A DNA stretch of 64,000 nt, from positions 297,491-361,490 of the forward strand of contig SNWL01000010.1 of the NCBI GenBank assembly GCA_004362315.1, given 5' to 3'. The first letter of the stretch is position 1. The number at the start of each line of letters is the position of its first letter. Both the position numbers and the translations under genes were made by a program. The notes below the pieces were generated by a model. It searched no databases. It saw nothing but the letters and a program-made list of their open reading frames with translations, and was not told the DNA's origin. This document shows, piece after piece, positions 16,092-24,912 of the stretch. The DNA comes from Mycobacterium sp. BK086 (lineage in GTDB: Bacteria > Actinomycetota > Actinomycetes > Mycobacteriales > Mycobacteriaceae).

Positions 16092-16229
16092 ATGACAACT
16101 TCACTGAGACGAATGAGACCAACGCCGTCTCAGTGAACTTGGCACTTTCGCAGCTCGCGGATGACAACTTCACTGAGACCGGACATTCTTTTTCTTCTTG
16201 TCGTTGTCCGGTCTCAGTGAAGTTGTCAT
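16092..16229. mobile_element. IS21-like terminal repeats without a transposase
   Basis: A 25-base sequence at 16161-16185 (starting ATGACAACTTCACTGAGACC) is exactly inverted at 16205-16229 around a 19-base loop. Partial copies lie at 16092-16110 and, inverted, at 16127-16146. Multiple short repeats at an end are typical of IS21-family elements. Related copies occur at 21598-21622 and 32435-32493. The family assignment is inference. Confidence 0.6.
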
Positions 16230-16493
16230 TTTTCGCAGTGAAATATCCATCAAATGGATTCTGGGCGGTTCCAGTGCCGAGTGTGGACGACACTGTCTGC
16301 CTCGGTGGAGAACACCCGGGTTTGGATGAGCGACGGCGTGGTCGGTGAAGTTGCCTTGCCGTCCAACAATCAGACTGGGACCGGACACTGGTTGCCCGCC
16401 GCCGAACCAATCGGCTACAGCCGTTCCTGTCACAAGTTGTTTGAGTGCAGGTACGAAAACCGCGCATACCGCGGTCGACGGGCACCGACAGGT

Positions 16494-16508
16494 TAGACTA
16501 GCGAACTA
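16494..16508 (+). promoter_or_regulatory. -10 element and leaderless start of the MarR gene
   Basis: TAGACT at 16494-16499 is followed after 8 bases by the ATG at 16508, and no ribosome site lies between. This is the usual arrangement of a leaderless mycobacterial transcript. Confidence 0.45.
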
Positions 16509-16966
16509 TGGTTGAGGTCGAATCGCAGGTTACCCACCTGTCTGATGACCTGCAACGGGTGCTCGTGAAGGTGTTTTCGGTCTTGCGTCGCGCCGACACC
16601 AAGTCCAATAACGCCGGCGCGGACCTCACGCTCGCGCAGGTGTCGATCCTGATGACCCTGCTCGACCGGGGTCCGATCCGGATGACCGAGCTTGCCGCAT
16701 GCGAGCGGGTGCGCACCCCCACCACCACCGTGGCGATCCGTCGCCTGGAGAAGCTGGGTCTGGTCAAGCGCTCGCGGGATCCCTCCGACCTGCGCGCCGT
16801 TCTCGTCGAGGTCACCCCTCAAGGACGGGTGCAAAACCGCGAGGCGCTGGCCGTGCGGAGGGCGAATCTGTCGGCCCTGCTGTCGAAGTTGACCGACGAG
16901 GAGCGGGACACTTTAGTCACCGCGCTTCGGCCGCTGGAGCGGTTGGCCGAGCAGGCCGAGAACTAG
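16508..16966 (+). CDS. MarR-family transcriptional regulator
   Basis: The 152-residue protein has the MarR winged helix: LAQVSILMTLLDRGPIRMTELAACERVRTPTTTVAIRRLEKLGLVKRSRDPSDLRAVLVEVT. The DPSDLRAV segment is the wing with the conserved D-x-R. Helices at both ends should form the dimer. It probably represses itself or a neighbour in response to a small phenolic or lipophilic ligand, but the target is not evident. Its stop codon TAG lies at the left end of a MITE-like insertion, so any downstream partner may have been displaced. Confidence 0.88.
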   Translation: MVEVESQVTHLSDDLQRVLVKVFSVLRRADTKSNNAGADLTLAQVSILMTLLDRGPIRMTELAACERVRTPTTTVAIRRLEKLGLVKRSRDPSDLRAVLVEVTPQGRVQNREALAVRRANLSALLSKLTDEERDTLVTALRPLERLAEQAEN

Positions 16967-17228
16967 GGCGTGTCTGACAAATGGGTTAGCCAGATTGTGA
17001 TTGCCCGCAGGACCGCGGCGCGCCGGTAGTCGATGGCCCGGTGCTGGAACTTCTCTCGCCCCGATAAACATCTGTTAGGCCGGTGCATCTCGAGCGCGGC
17101 GGAAGCGCTCAAGCCCGATCTGTGTGCGGCGCTGCCGCGGTCCGTCTTCGCGATCGACGGCCGCCAAACTATGGGTCAGGTCAAACTGTCACCTGATCGT
17201 GCAGCAGACCCAATTGTCAGACACGCCC
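16966..17228. mobile_element. 263-bp MITE-like element with 15-bp inverted ends
   Basis: GGGCGTGTCTGACAA at 16966-16980 is the exact reverse complement of TTGTCAGACACGCCC at 17214-17228. The outer flanks read CTA on the left and TTA on the right, which fits the YTAR target of IS5-family transposases. The interior holds no transposase I can recognise, so it is either a MITE or an internally deleted insertion sequence. Confidence 0.65.
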
Positions 17229-17229
17229 T

Positions 17230-17415
17230 TAGGTGCCGACGATGGCGCGTTCGAGTCGTTACGCACATGGAATGCAAGCATGGCCGACGCGAGGTGGGCA
17301 GCCCCGTCATGGCCACAAGCCTACGGCTGCCGCGGCGCGACCGTGCTCGAACAGCTCGTCTACGCCGAGGAACTGGCCCGCGCTCGCGCCCCCGTGCCGC
17401 TCAACGTAATCGTGG
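17230..17415 (+). pseudogene. Acyl-CoA dehydrogenase N-terminal fragment
   Basis: The plus frame gives ARWAAPSWPQAYGCRGATVLEQL followed by VYAEELARARAPVPLNVI, the conserved N-terminal segment of FadE-type proteins. It lines up with DNGWLLPAQPSEFGGRNATV in the intact gene at 25506. There is no start, and the frame departs after PLNVI where the convergent acyltransferase gene ends. The MITE lies immediately upstream, so insertion and deletion probably destroyed this gene. Confidence 0.6.
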
Positions 17416-17426
17416 GCCGACCTACA

Positions 17427-18845
17427 TCAGCGCACCACGCCCACCGCTGTTTCGAGTTCGGCCAGGCACCGCTCGGTCAGCGGCACCACCGACTCGATGT
17501 CGGGCATCACGTCGGGGCCCGTCAGATAACTGAAACTAATGCGGTCGGCGTACGAGCACACCGTCACGTTCAGTGTCAGGCTGTCGTAGACCATCCCCAC
17601 CGGATAGATCTCCTCGACATGCGCTCCGTTCCAATACATTTCGGTCCGTGGGCCCGGAACACTCGAGATCGGAAGGTTGTATCCGGGGCGCACCTTCGGC
17701 GCAAACCGCACCTTCAGTAACAACACAGTCAGGGCTTGGGTCGGCACGAGCAGCAACAACGATGCTCCCGACCCGCGGCTGGCCACCTGCTGCTTTCCTT
17801 CTGACATCGACCGGTGGATCAGATCCAGCCGTTCGGCGGGGTCTTCCAGGTCGGTGCCCAGCGTGCACGGCCAGAGACCAAACTTGTTGCCGTGCCCGTC
17901 GTCCGGCCCGTGCTCACGGTCACGGTCACGCAGGGTGATCGGGCAAATGGCCACCAGCGACCGTTCGGGGAGTTCCCCGTGGTCGAGCAGCCAGCTCCGC
18001 AACACCCCGGCGATCACCGCGACGACGACGTCGTTGCCGGTCACTGCTACCTCCTCTTGCACGGCGCGGATACGGTTCTTCGACAAGCTGGCGGCCGCGA
18101 CGGTGCGCTCGTGGCCGAGTCGGCCATTGAACGGGGTGTAAGGAGCGCCCATAGGCGGAATGGTCGTGTCTGTCGTCATGCCGGCAAGCAGGTTGGATAC
18201 CTCGCCGGTGACAACTTTCTCGACCAGCGCGGCGCTCGACGTCGCGGCACGCACCAGCGATCGCAGCATCGTGAACGGATTCGGTAACCTCCCGTGCGCC
18301 GACGTGACCCGCGCGGTGGGTTCGTCGTGCTGGGCTGTATGAAGCGGCGGCATAGACCGGCGTGTCGGGTCGGCGCTCAGCGCGTCGGTGATCATCTGGA
18401 AACCGGCGACGCCATCCATGACGGAGTGGTGCACCTTCACGTAGAAGGCGAAGCGGCCATTGTCGAGACCATCGATCAGGTAACACATCCACATCGGGCG
18501 AGAGGGGTCGAGGCGCTCGGGGTACAGCTCACCAATCAGCCGCCAGAATTCGTCTCGGCCGGTGCCAGGCGGCAGTGTCCTGCGCTGGACATGCTGGCTG
18601 ATGTCGAGGTTGTCAGCATCACGCCAGACCCAGATGCCCCCGGTGCCCAAGCCGCGATGGGGATATCGGCGAAGCCGCGGGTCGATTGGGTCCGTTGCGG
18701 CGAGCGTCTCCCGATACAGTTCGTCGACGTACCCTGGCCCCGCATCCTCGGGGGGCGACAGGATCAGCACGGCGGCCGTGTGCTGCGGGTGGCTCAGCGG
18801 CTCCACGGTAATCATCGCCGCTGCCAGCGGATCCAACTTGTCCAT
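17427..18845 (-). CDS. WS/DGAT-type acyltransferase
   Basis: The 472-residue protein carries the HHxxxDG active-site motif (HHSVMDG at 139-145) and the family's overall layout, including the PISSVPGPRTEMYWNGA segment near the C-terminus. It should esterify acyl-CoA to diacylglycerol or fatty alcohol, forming storage triacylglycerol or wax esters at the inner face of the membrane. I chose ATG 18845, preceded by GGAG. A TTG five codons earlier gives 477 residues. Mycobacteria carry many paralogues, so the precise substrate is unknown. Confidence 0.9.
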   Translation of the reverse strand: MDKLDPLAAAMITVEPLSHPQHTAAVLILSPPEDAGPGYVDELYRETLAATDPIDPRLRRYPHRGLGTGGIWVWRDADNLDISQHVQRRTLPPGTGRDEFWRLIGELYPERLDPSRPMWMCYLIDGLDNGRFAFYVKVHHSVMDGVAGFQMITDALSADPTRRSMPPLHTAQHDEPTARVTSAHGRLPNPFTMLRSLVRAATSSAALVEKVVTGEVSNLLAGMTTDTTIPPMGAPYTPFNGRLGHERTVAAASLSKNRIRAVQEEVAVTGNDVVVAVIAGVLRSWLLDHGELPERSLVAICPITLRDRDREHGPDDGHGNKFGLWPCTLGTDLEDPAERLDLIHRSMSEGKQQVASRGSGASLLLLVPTQALTVLLLKVRFAPKVRPGYNLPISSVPGPRTEMYWNGAHVEEIYPVGMVYDSLTLNVTVCSYADRISFSYLTGPDVMPDIESVVPLTERCLAELETAVGVVR

Positions 18846-18935
18846 GGGTCCAGACTCCAATTTGCAATAGAGCGCCCCCGACGCACCTTGAGGTCAGTAA
18901 CCCCACATGGTCGCGGCGTCCGCGCCAATATTTCA

Positions 18936-20462
18936 TTATCGGTGTACGGCGGCCCTAAGGCGGGAGGGGGTCGCGCTGCGAAGCACGGTTAAGACCGTCA
19001 GCGCCAGGATCTTGAAATCCAATCCAAGGGACCAGTTCTCGACGTAGTAGTTGTCCCACTCGGCGCGGTCGGCGATGGAAGTTTCGCCTCGCAGCCCATG
19101 GACCTGTGCCCATCCGGTCAGTCCGGCCTTGACCCGGTGGCGTTCGCCGTAGCGCTGGATCTGTATTTCGAACAGATCGACGAACTCAGGCCGCTCTGGC
19201 TGCGGGCCCACCAGGCTCATCTGGCCCTTGATCACGTTGATGAGTTGTGGCAATTCATCCAGTGCCGTAGCTCGAAGGATCTTGCCGACCATTGTTCGCT
19301 GGCGCGGTCCCTCGACACCTGTCGGCGCGCTGCCACGATCGGGAGCGAAGGTTTCGGCGGCATCTGCGGTCTGCATGGTCCGAAATTTCAGGCGCTCAAA
19401 AATCTGCGCATCCCGCCCAACCCGCTGTTGGCGGAGGAATACGGGCCCCGGCGAACTAACCTTGACCACCATCATGAGAGCCAGGAACAGCGGCGAAATG
19501 ACGAGCAGCCCAACGCTAGCCAGTACTCGATCACCAAGGTGTTTGACGGCGAAGTCCCCACCACGGGGATTGGTATGGGGAATCGCGAGCAGCGGCAGAC
19601 CGCCCACATGATCGACGCGTGCTCGCTCCCCGACTACATCGAACATCCGAGGAACCACCCACACCCGCAAATCATGGTGATGGGCGACGCGAATGATGGG
19701 CGTTAGGAGCTCGTCGGGCACCCGTGAAAAGGCGATGATGACCGCCTCAGCACCGGTGTTGTGGATCGCTTCTTCAATGGAGTCTGGTGAGCCGAGTCTC
19801 GGGACGTCGAGGGCGGACAGGCCGTCGGATCCGTTCCACGGTCGGTCTACCGACAACAGGCCGACCGGTGCGAGTCCATAGTCTGGGGACTTCGTGAGGC
19901 GGTCGACGATTTGGTGTGCAACACGCCCGTTTCCGATGATTAGTGTTGGGGCCAGCAGACGACGCTTTTGACGCAGGCGGCGTTGGGCGATCGCTCCGAT
20001 CGACCGCAGCGTCAGCATCATTGCTGTTGCGCACATCCATACCTTGGAGACCAGCAGGCTCGGCTGACCGGGCACTGCGGCGAGAAACATGGCGGTGAGC
20101 GTGAAGATCGCCGCCAGCGACACCGCCGTGGTCACCGGACCGATTTCGTTGACGAACCTGCGGTCTAGACCGTGGCGATACCCCGACCGCAGGGCCAGAA
20201 TCACGATCATAAGCGGCACGAACAACGCCACTATCCAGACTGGCGCCGTATTGGCTTGGACTCGGTAGGCCCACCGGACGCCGAGGATCACCGCGGCGGT
20301 GGCTACCACGGCATCGGCCGACACCAGCAGGATCGTGCGCAGCGGCTCGGTGCGAAGGGCAACTGCAAAGGTGCTATCGACCGGTGCGAAGTCCAGCAGT
20401 ACGCAATCGTCTGCGGTCTTCTGGGCGGACGTGTTCGTTGTCGCCATCGGTCGCTCAATCAC
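18936..20462 (-). CDS. Polyprenyl-phosphate sugar-1-phosphate transferase (WcaJ/CpsE-like)
   Basis: The 508-residue protein has four hydrophobic helices in the first 160 residues, a central Rossmann-like region (TLIIGNGRVAHQIVDRL) and a C-terminal bacterial sugar transferase domain: KHLGDRVLASVGLLVISPLF, PVFLRQQRVGRDAQIFERLKFRTM and VKAGLTGWAQVHGLRG. It should transfer a hexose-1-phosphate to undecaprenyl/decaprenyl phosphate, starting an exopolysaccharide or glycolipid. The start is a GTG at 20462 or the ATG five codons later at 20447. No glycan cluster follows, so this gene stands alone here. Confidence 0.88.
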   Translation of the reverse strand: MIERPMATTNTSAQKTADDCVLLDFAPVDSTFAVALRTEPLRTILLVSADAVVATAAVILGVRWAYRVQANTAPVWIVALFVPLMIVILALRSGYRHGLDRRFVNEIGPVTTAVSLAAIFTLTAMFLAAVPGQPSLLVSKVWMCATAMMLTLRSIGAIAQRRLRQKRRLLAPTLIIGNGRVAHQIVDRLTKSPDYGLAPVGLLSVDRPWNGSDGLSALDVPRLGSPDSIEEAIHNTGAEAVIIAFSRVPDELLTPIIRVAHHHDLRVWVVPRMFDVVGERARVDHVGGLPLLAIPHTNPRGGDFAVKHLGDRVLASVGLLVISPLFLALMMVVKVSSPGPVFLRQQRVGRDAQIFERLKFRTMQTADAAETFAPDRGSAPTGVEGPRQRTMVGKILRATALDELPQLINVIKGQMSLVGPQPERPEFVDLFEIQIQRYGERHRVKAGLTGWAQVHGLRGETSIADRAEWDNYYVENWSLGLDFKILALTVLTVLRSATPSRLRAAVHR

Positions 20463-21732
20463 CTTGTTGCTTCATCAACAGAGGATAGTGGAAGTACCCG
20501 TCAGCCACCCTCAAATGACCCAAGCATATTTGCTGTCCGAGGATTCCGTGCTTCGCGTACACGAAATATTCGATGTCTATCGGTGCAGCAAGAGCACGTA
20601 CCGGACGACGAAGTTCCCGCCGCAACAGAAGACCCCGATACGGGCGGCTACGTACCTCGTGGCACCGGTGCCCGGCCGGCCGGGATGGCGATTCCCAGAT
20701 GCGAGCATGACAATGCGATGTTCGCCGTCTTCAGAATGGCCGGCATCGATCCACCTATCGGATGTTCCGCGATGTGTACCGTCGCCGAACAATGTGCGTC
20801 CGAACACACTTGGCGACCATTGGGGCCGCTGACCCTCTTGCGGACACAGCGCAGCATCGGTTCCCGTCGCGCCGTTGGCGCCCCTACGACAACGCGCGCC
20901 TGCCCGAGATCGGAGGGCACGGCACCGCTATCGACGAGGGTTGCTCAGCGGGTACATGGACCGATTACTGACTGCTGCCGAACATGACACCGCGGCATTG
21001 GAGTAGTTCGTCAAGGTGGCCTGGCTTGTCGACACACCGATTCGGCTGCTTCGTCCTTCGATGATGTGGCGTGCCATCTCGGCCAGACGACGCAGGCAAA
21101 AACGAGGCGTTGCTCGCGTGGGCTGAAGGCACGAGGTTCGCGTTCCGGGTCGACGGCGCATGCAAGCGCTCCGGAGTTTCACGCCTGGGTCGAGGACTAC
21201 CACTTCGATTCGGACGGTCCCTGCACCTTGTTGAGTGTCGGCATCGGCAGCAAGCCGCGACGTGCCTTCAGGCTGGCCGCAACAGTGCTGCTGTGCGCCT
21301 TGACCCTTGTGCTGACTCGTGCATGTCACGACCTCGAACATGGCCGCTGGCACTCTAGGCCGTCATCGAACTCTTTGCCGCTCGGCGTCATTGATGGCGC
21401 GCGCACCTCCTAATGCAGATCGTCCAAGCCTAAGAACCGAAGGCTGGAAGTAATTGTGTAGACCGCGAAGTCGGACAACTACCCGATAAAGATGCCTCGC
21501 GTCGGCGTCGACCGGATGCAACCAGGCCGAGCGGTGGCGTGCCATCAAACCGTTTGTCTTAACCCGGATAGGCGATCGATTCGTCGCCGTTTCGGAGATG
21601 ACAACATCATTGAGACCGGACACGTCACTTATCCGCCTCTTGTCCCGCTAAGGCTGCGACCCGGGCGGCGACCCGGGCGGTGACGGCATTGAAGAAATCA
21701 GGCCCGTGGTATGCGTCGCGTGCAATGGTGGG
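20463..21732. other. 1.27-kb stretch without a recognisable gene
   Basis: Several open frames exist on both strands but none shows a family motif or a good start. One copy of the IS21-like end repeat lies at 21598-21622, and a tandem GACCCGGGCGG repeat lies near 21657-21682. The region probably consists of decayed mobile DNA. Confidence 0.5.
21598..21622 (+). repeat. Solo IS21-like end repeat
   Basis: This 25-base copy differs from the repeat at 16161-16185 at only two positions (ATGACAACATCATTGAGACC and the following CGGACA end). No transposase lies nearby. Confidence 0.55.
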
Positions 21733-22365
21733 TCAGGGATATGGCAGCGTTGGGACGCTGCGTTGTTCAAGCAGGATGGTCATCAATCCGACTTCTTGTG
21801 TTTGTTCCTCGACCATGGCGGCGGCGGTTTTCCGCACGGTGTCAATCAGTGTGTGCTTGTAGGCGTAGGCAGCCATGTCGATGCCGCCTTGGTGGTGCCG
21901 AATCATCAACTGCAGGAATAGGATTTCGTTGTCGCGGCCAGTAACGCGCTGCAGTCGGGTGAGGTCGTCTTGCGAGGCCATACCCATCATGGCGCCCCGA
22001 GCTGGGTGTTGGTTGTGCGCGACACCACCCATCCATTTCGTCGGTGACGAAGAGGTCATTGGTGCCCCGACGATTTGTAGCCAGCCCATCATGATGCCGA
22101 TCTCTCGGATTTGGGTGAGCCGGATCTGGTCGGCCAAGGCACGTACTTCCGGTGCGGTGTCGAGTGTGAGCATATCTGCCATGATGGCGGCTTGTTGATG
22201 GTGGACGATCATGTCTTGGGCGAAGCCGATATCGGTTTCCGATAATGATGGTTGCCTGGGTTGGCGATCGTTGAACACGAAGCTGAACACCGCCGCGGTC
22301 AGGACCGCGCCGATTGTCGCCGCCACAAGCAATTGGACGGCGCGTCGACTGGTCGGTGCTTTCAT
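21733..22365 (-). CDS. DUF305 family protein
   Basis: The 210-residue protein has a membrane or signal segment at about 8-30 and the two DUF305 signatures DMIVHHQQAAIMADM (HH55-56) and LMIRHHQGGIDMA (HH157-158), which pair into a ferritin-like four-helix bundle and are thought to bind metal. It should face the outside of the cell membrane. The ATG at 22365 overlaps the stop of the LVIVD-repeat lipoprotein gene (ATGA), fixing the start and linking the two genes. This pairing is often seen in actinobacteria; its role may be metal or copper handling, which is inference. Confidence 0.88.
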   Translation of the reverse strand: MKAPTSRRAVQLLVAATIGAVLTAAVFSFVFNDRQPRQPSLSETDIGFAQDMIVHHQQAAIMADMLTLDTAPEVRALADQIRLTQIREIGIMMGWLQIVGAPMTSSSPTKWMGGVAHNQHPARGAMMGMASQDDLTRLQRVTGRDNEILFLQLMIRHHQGGIDMAAYAYKHTLIDTVRKTAAAMVEEQTQEVGLMTILLEQRSVPTLPYP

Positions 22366-23948
22366 CGGGGTGGGTACACCGACGGGTCCAGTCGCAAGGT
22401 CATGAAGCCGTTGTCGGAACAGGTGACGAACAGCAGGTTTCCTCGGAATTCCGGTGGTGACATGCACCAGTCGGCGGTGAGGTCTGCGACGAAGCGACCG
22501 TTGCGGGTCAGATCACTTGCTTGTGCTTGGTCGTTGAGGATGGCGCGCGCGACCGCGAAGGTCCCTCCGAGGGGAAGCGAACCAACGTTTTCGAAGGTCG
22601 CGTGTGTCGAGTTGGTCAGCTCTGGTTTCTTGTCGGCCTGTGCTGGAGGGTTGTAGTAGGCGATTTCGTGGATGTTGTTGGGGTCCCGGACGTCGAAGAC
22701 TCGCACGCCTGCTTGGGTCCATCCGCACGCGAGCGCTTGGGGCTCGACGCGGCGGTCGACTGAGCAGTAGTGCGGGTCGTAGGCGAAAAACCCTGTGCTG
22801 GAGGCGCTGCTGGCCCAGCGGTCAGTGTGGCCCGGTAGGTCGATGGCGAGTTTGATGACGTTGACGAGTCGCAGGTTGGCGGGGTCGGAGGCGTCGAAGA
22901 GCTTCACCCCACCGGAGCCCATTTCGCCGACCTGGAAGATGTAAGGCACGCCGCGATAGGTGGTGTAGATGCTGTGTTGTTGCCCTTGACCGTCGAGCCA
23001 GTGCTTGTCCCCCCGCAGCGGCAGCAGCTGATGCATCGTGAAGTCGGGGGCAGCACGTTGTTGAACGGCTGTGGTATCAAGGACGTTCAGTCCGAACGCC
23101 GTTGACATGTACATGGTGTCGCCGTCGGGGGTGAAGTCCATGCCGTGGTTTGCCAGTCCGGCTGGCGCGCTCCACACCGTGTGCGGGTCAGTGGGATCGG
23201 AGACGTCAAGGGCGCTGACCCACATTTGTCCTGACGCCCAGTAGGTGTTGCCGTCGGGTGAGAATGCGCCTTCGTGGGTGAGCATGGGGATGCGCATCCC
23301 GGGTATCGATCCTCGGCCGAGATTGAGTAACCGTGGGTGTGCGCAGTCTTGGGAGATGTCGTAGATCGAGAAGTATCCCAGACCCAACACGAAGGGGACG
23401 CCGGTGCCTGCGAGCAGGCCCCGAGTGTCGTTGACCTTCAGCGACTCCCAGGTTCCGGCCATCATGGCGGGTTCGGTCAGGGTGTCGGTGAGCTTGGGAT
23501 TCGCCGGATCTGACGCATCGATGACTTGTAGGCCCGTGGTGTGCGGCCAGGTAGGGGCGATGTAGGCGCAGCTTCTATAGGATGCGCTCACGAAACCGGC
23601 ACCCTGACCTTGGTATTGACCGACCAGGTCGATATTGCAGTTATATCCTTGCGCGCTGCGCCCGGAAACGCGGTCCTCTACGGTGACCTCGCCTTGCAAC
23701 CCGGTCTCGACGCGGTCTTCGGATCGGCAGCTCGCCGGCTGCACCGCGGTCGGCCAGACGTCGAGTGTGTCATCGAACCCCGGCGGCGGTTCCGCCCCCG
23801 CGGGTGGGCAACTAGCGAGGATCAGGGTCGCCACCGCGCACAGCGTCGCCGCACGCCTTAGGCCGCGAAAAGGCAAGTGTGCCTCGTCATCTGCGGATCC
23901 GGTTTCACACCGTCGTCTCCCGCCATGCCGAACGACTGCTAGCGCCAT
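22362..23948 (-). CDS. LVIVD-repeat lipoprotein
   Basis: From ATG 23948 (GGGGGAG 6 bases upstream) the protein has 528 residues. A lipobox LILASC places the lipidated Cys at 47. The rest is a beta-propeller-like array of repeats resembling LVIVD: GLQVIDASDPANPK, SIYDISQDCAHPR, SALDVSDPTDPH, VKLFDASDPANLR and VRVFDVRDPNNIH. It should be anchored to the outer face of the membrane. The longer frame to 24149 has no ribosome site. It is coupled to the DUF305 gene. The function of LVIVD proteins is not settled; a scaffolding or metal-related role is possible. Confidence 0.85.
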   Translation of the reverse strand: MALAVVRHGGRRRCETGSADDEAHLPFRGLRRAATLCAVATLILASCPPAGAEPPPGFDDTLDVWPTAVQPASCRSEDRVETGLQGEVTVEDRVSGRSAQGYNCNIDLVGQYQGQGAGFVSASYRSCAYIAPTWPHTTGLQVIDASDPANPKLTDTLTEPAMMAGTWESLKVNDTRGLLAGTGVPFVLGLGYFSIYDISQDCAHPRLLNLGRGSIPGMRIPMLTHEGAFSPDGNTYWASGQMWVSALDVSDPTDPHTVWSAPAGLANHGMDFTPDGDTMYMSTAFGLNVLDTTAVQQRAAPDFTMHQLLPLRGDKHWLDGQGQQHSIYTTYRGVPYIFQVGEMGSGGVKLFDASDPANLRLVNVIKLAIDLPGHTDRWASSASSTGFFAYDPHYCSVDRRVEPQALACGWTQAGVRVFDVRDPNNIHEIAYYNPPAQADKKPELTNSTHATFENVGSLPLGGTFAVARAILNDQAQASDLTRNGRFVADLTADWCMSPPEFRGNLLFVTCSDNGFMTLRLDPSVYPPR

Positions 23949-24183
23949 TGCCAGCTCCCCCACAATTAATTGATCATCGCCACCGACGCACCGCGTCTCC
24001 GAAGGGCCAAGCGTGCAGCCGTGCCGGCACCGTCGACCGCGGTGGTAGCTCGACAGCCGCAGCGATGGCCGATGGCCCCCGGTTAGGCACGGTGGATTGG
24101 CCCCGGAGCTTGTCAGTTGCCATAAGCGATTTCCGCGCTGCGATGGCAACCAGTGGTGTCCGGTGTGGTCGAAGTCTGTCCGG

Positions 24184-24825
24184 TCATGTCACCGGCGCCT
24201 GCCACAGTCCGACGACCCCATCGATCAAGCCTTTGCTGGCCTGTTCCCAGCTGTGGCAGCCTGCTTTTTGTTCGGCGAGATTGCGCTCAAACTCGGCGCT
24301 GGTATGCACCAGCATTGTCCGCATCATGATGGTCCGCTGTGTCCGGACGTAGTCGGGTAGCTCCTGCACGCAACAGGCGATGCCGTCCGTGATCCGAAGG
24401 ATTGTTGGCGACTCCATCGCGTTCTTGGTGACGATGCGCTGATAGGTCGGATCCATCATGACCTGGGCGGCGAAGCGCGCGTACCAGCTCGGGCTGCCCT
24501 CAGCTGCGAGATGCTCTGTGACCGGTTCCGCCAGGCATGTCACCCACTGGCGCAGCGTCGCCGGCTGACAGGCATCGAGCTTGCGGCGCCGCAGCTCCTC
24601 GATCGGGTCGGCGTGACGCTGCTCGATGGCGCGAACGAGATCTTCCTTAGTGCCGAAGTGGTACACCACCGCGGCGGTATTGCCCTGATTGGCGGCCTTA
24701 GTGATTTGCCGGTGCGTCACCGCTGCAACGCCATTTTCAGCGAAGAGCCGTTCGGCCGCGGCTATCAGCGCAGCGCGGGTGTCCTCCGCGCGTGGCGACC
24801 GCGCCGTCGTGGTAGCTGACGTCAT
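24184..24825 (-). CDS. TetR-family repressor
   Basis: The 213-residue protein has the TetR N-terminal helix-turn-helix (RAALIAAAERLFAENGVAAVTHRQITKAANQGNTAAVVYHFGTKEDLV, residues about 17-63) and a long ligand-binding C-terminal domain. A near-perfect 22-bp palindrome lies between its start and the divergent NTF2-like gene, so it probably represses both. The neighbouring catabolic genes suggest an acyl-CoA-like or aromatic ligand, which is inference. Confidence 0.9.
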   Translation of the reverse strand: MTSATTTARSPRAEDTRAALIAAAERLFAENGVAAVTHRQITKAANQGNTAAVVYHFGTKEDLVRAIEQRHADPIEELRRRKLDACQPATLRQWVTCLAEPVTEHLAAEGSPSWYARFAAQVMMDPTYQRIVTKNAMESPTILRITDGIACCVQELPDYVRTQRTIMMRTMLVHTSAEFERNLAEQKAGCHSWEQASKGLIDGVVGLWQAPVT

Positions 24826-24855
24826 GACAAGGCAGTCAACCTCGACCCTTGAAAT

Positions 24856-24877
24856 AAGTCAAACATTTGTTTTACTT
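24856..24877. promoter_or_regulatory. 22-bp palindromic operator, probably for the adjacent TetR
   Basis: AAGTcAAACA and TGTTTtACTT are complementary arms around a central TT, with 18 of 22 positions symmetric. It sits 31-52 bp upstream of the TetR start and 36-57 bp upstream of the divergent gene. Confidence 0.65.
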
Positions 24878-24912
24878 TGTGCGTTGCTGCTACCGATGCG
24901 TTGGGGAGGGCC

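Noticed and set aside
16161-16229. Possible CRISPR or intrinsic terminator from the inverted 25-mers
   Set aside because: There is only one inverted pair, no regular spacer series, and the same sequence recurs as solo copies elsewhere, which fits insertion-sequence ends better.
20463-21732. Possible glycan or transposase genes in the long gap
   Set aside because: No frame shows a recognisable motif or start; only an insertion-sequence end repeat can be supported.
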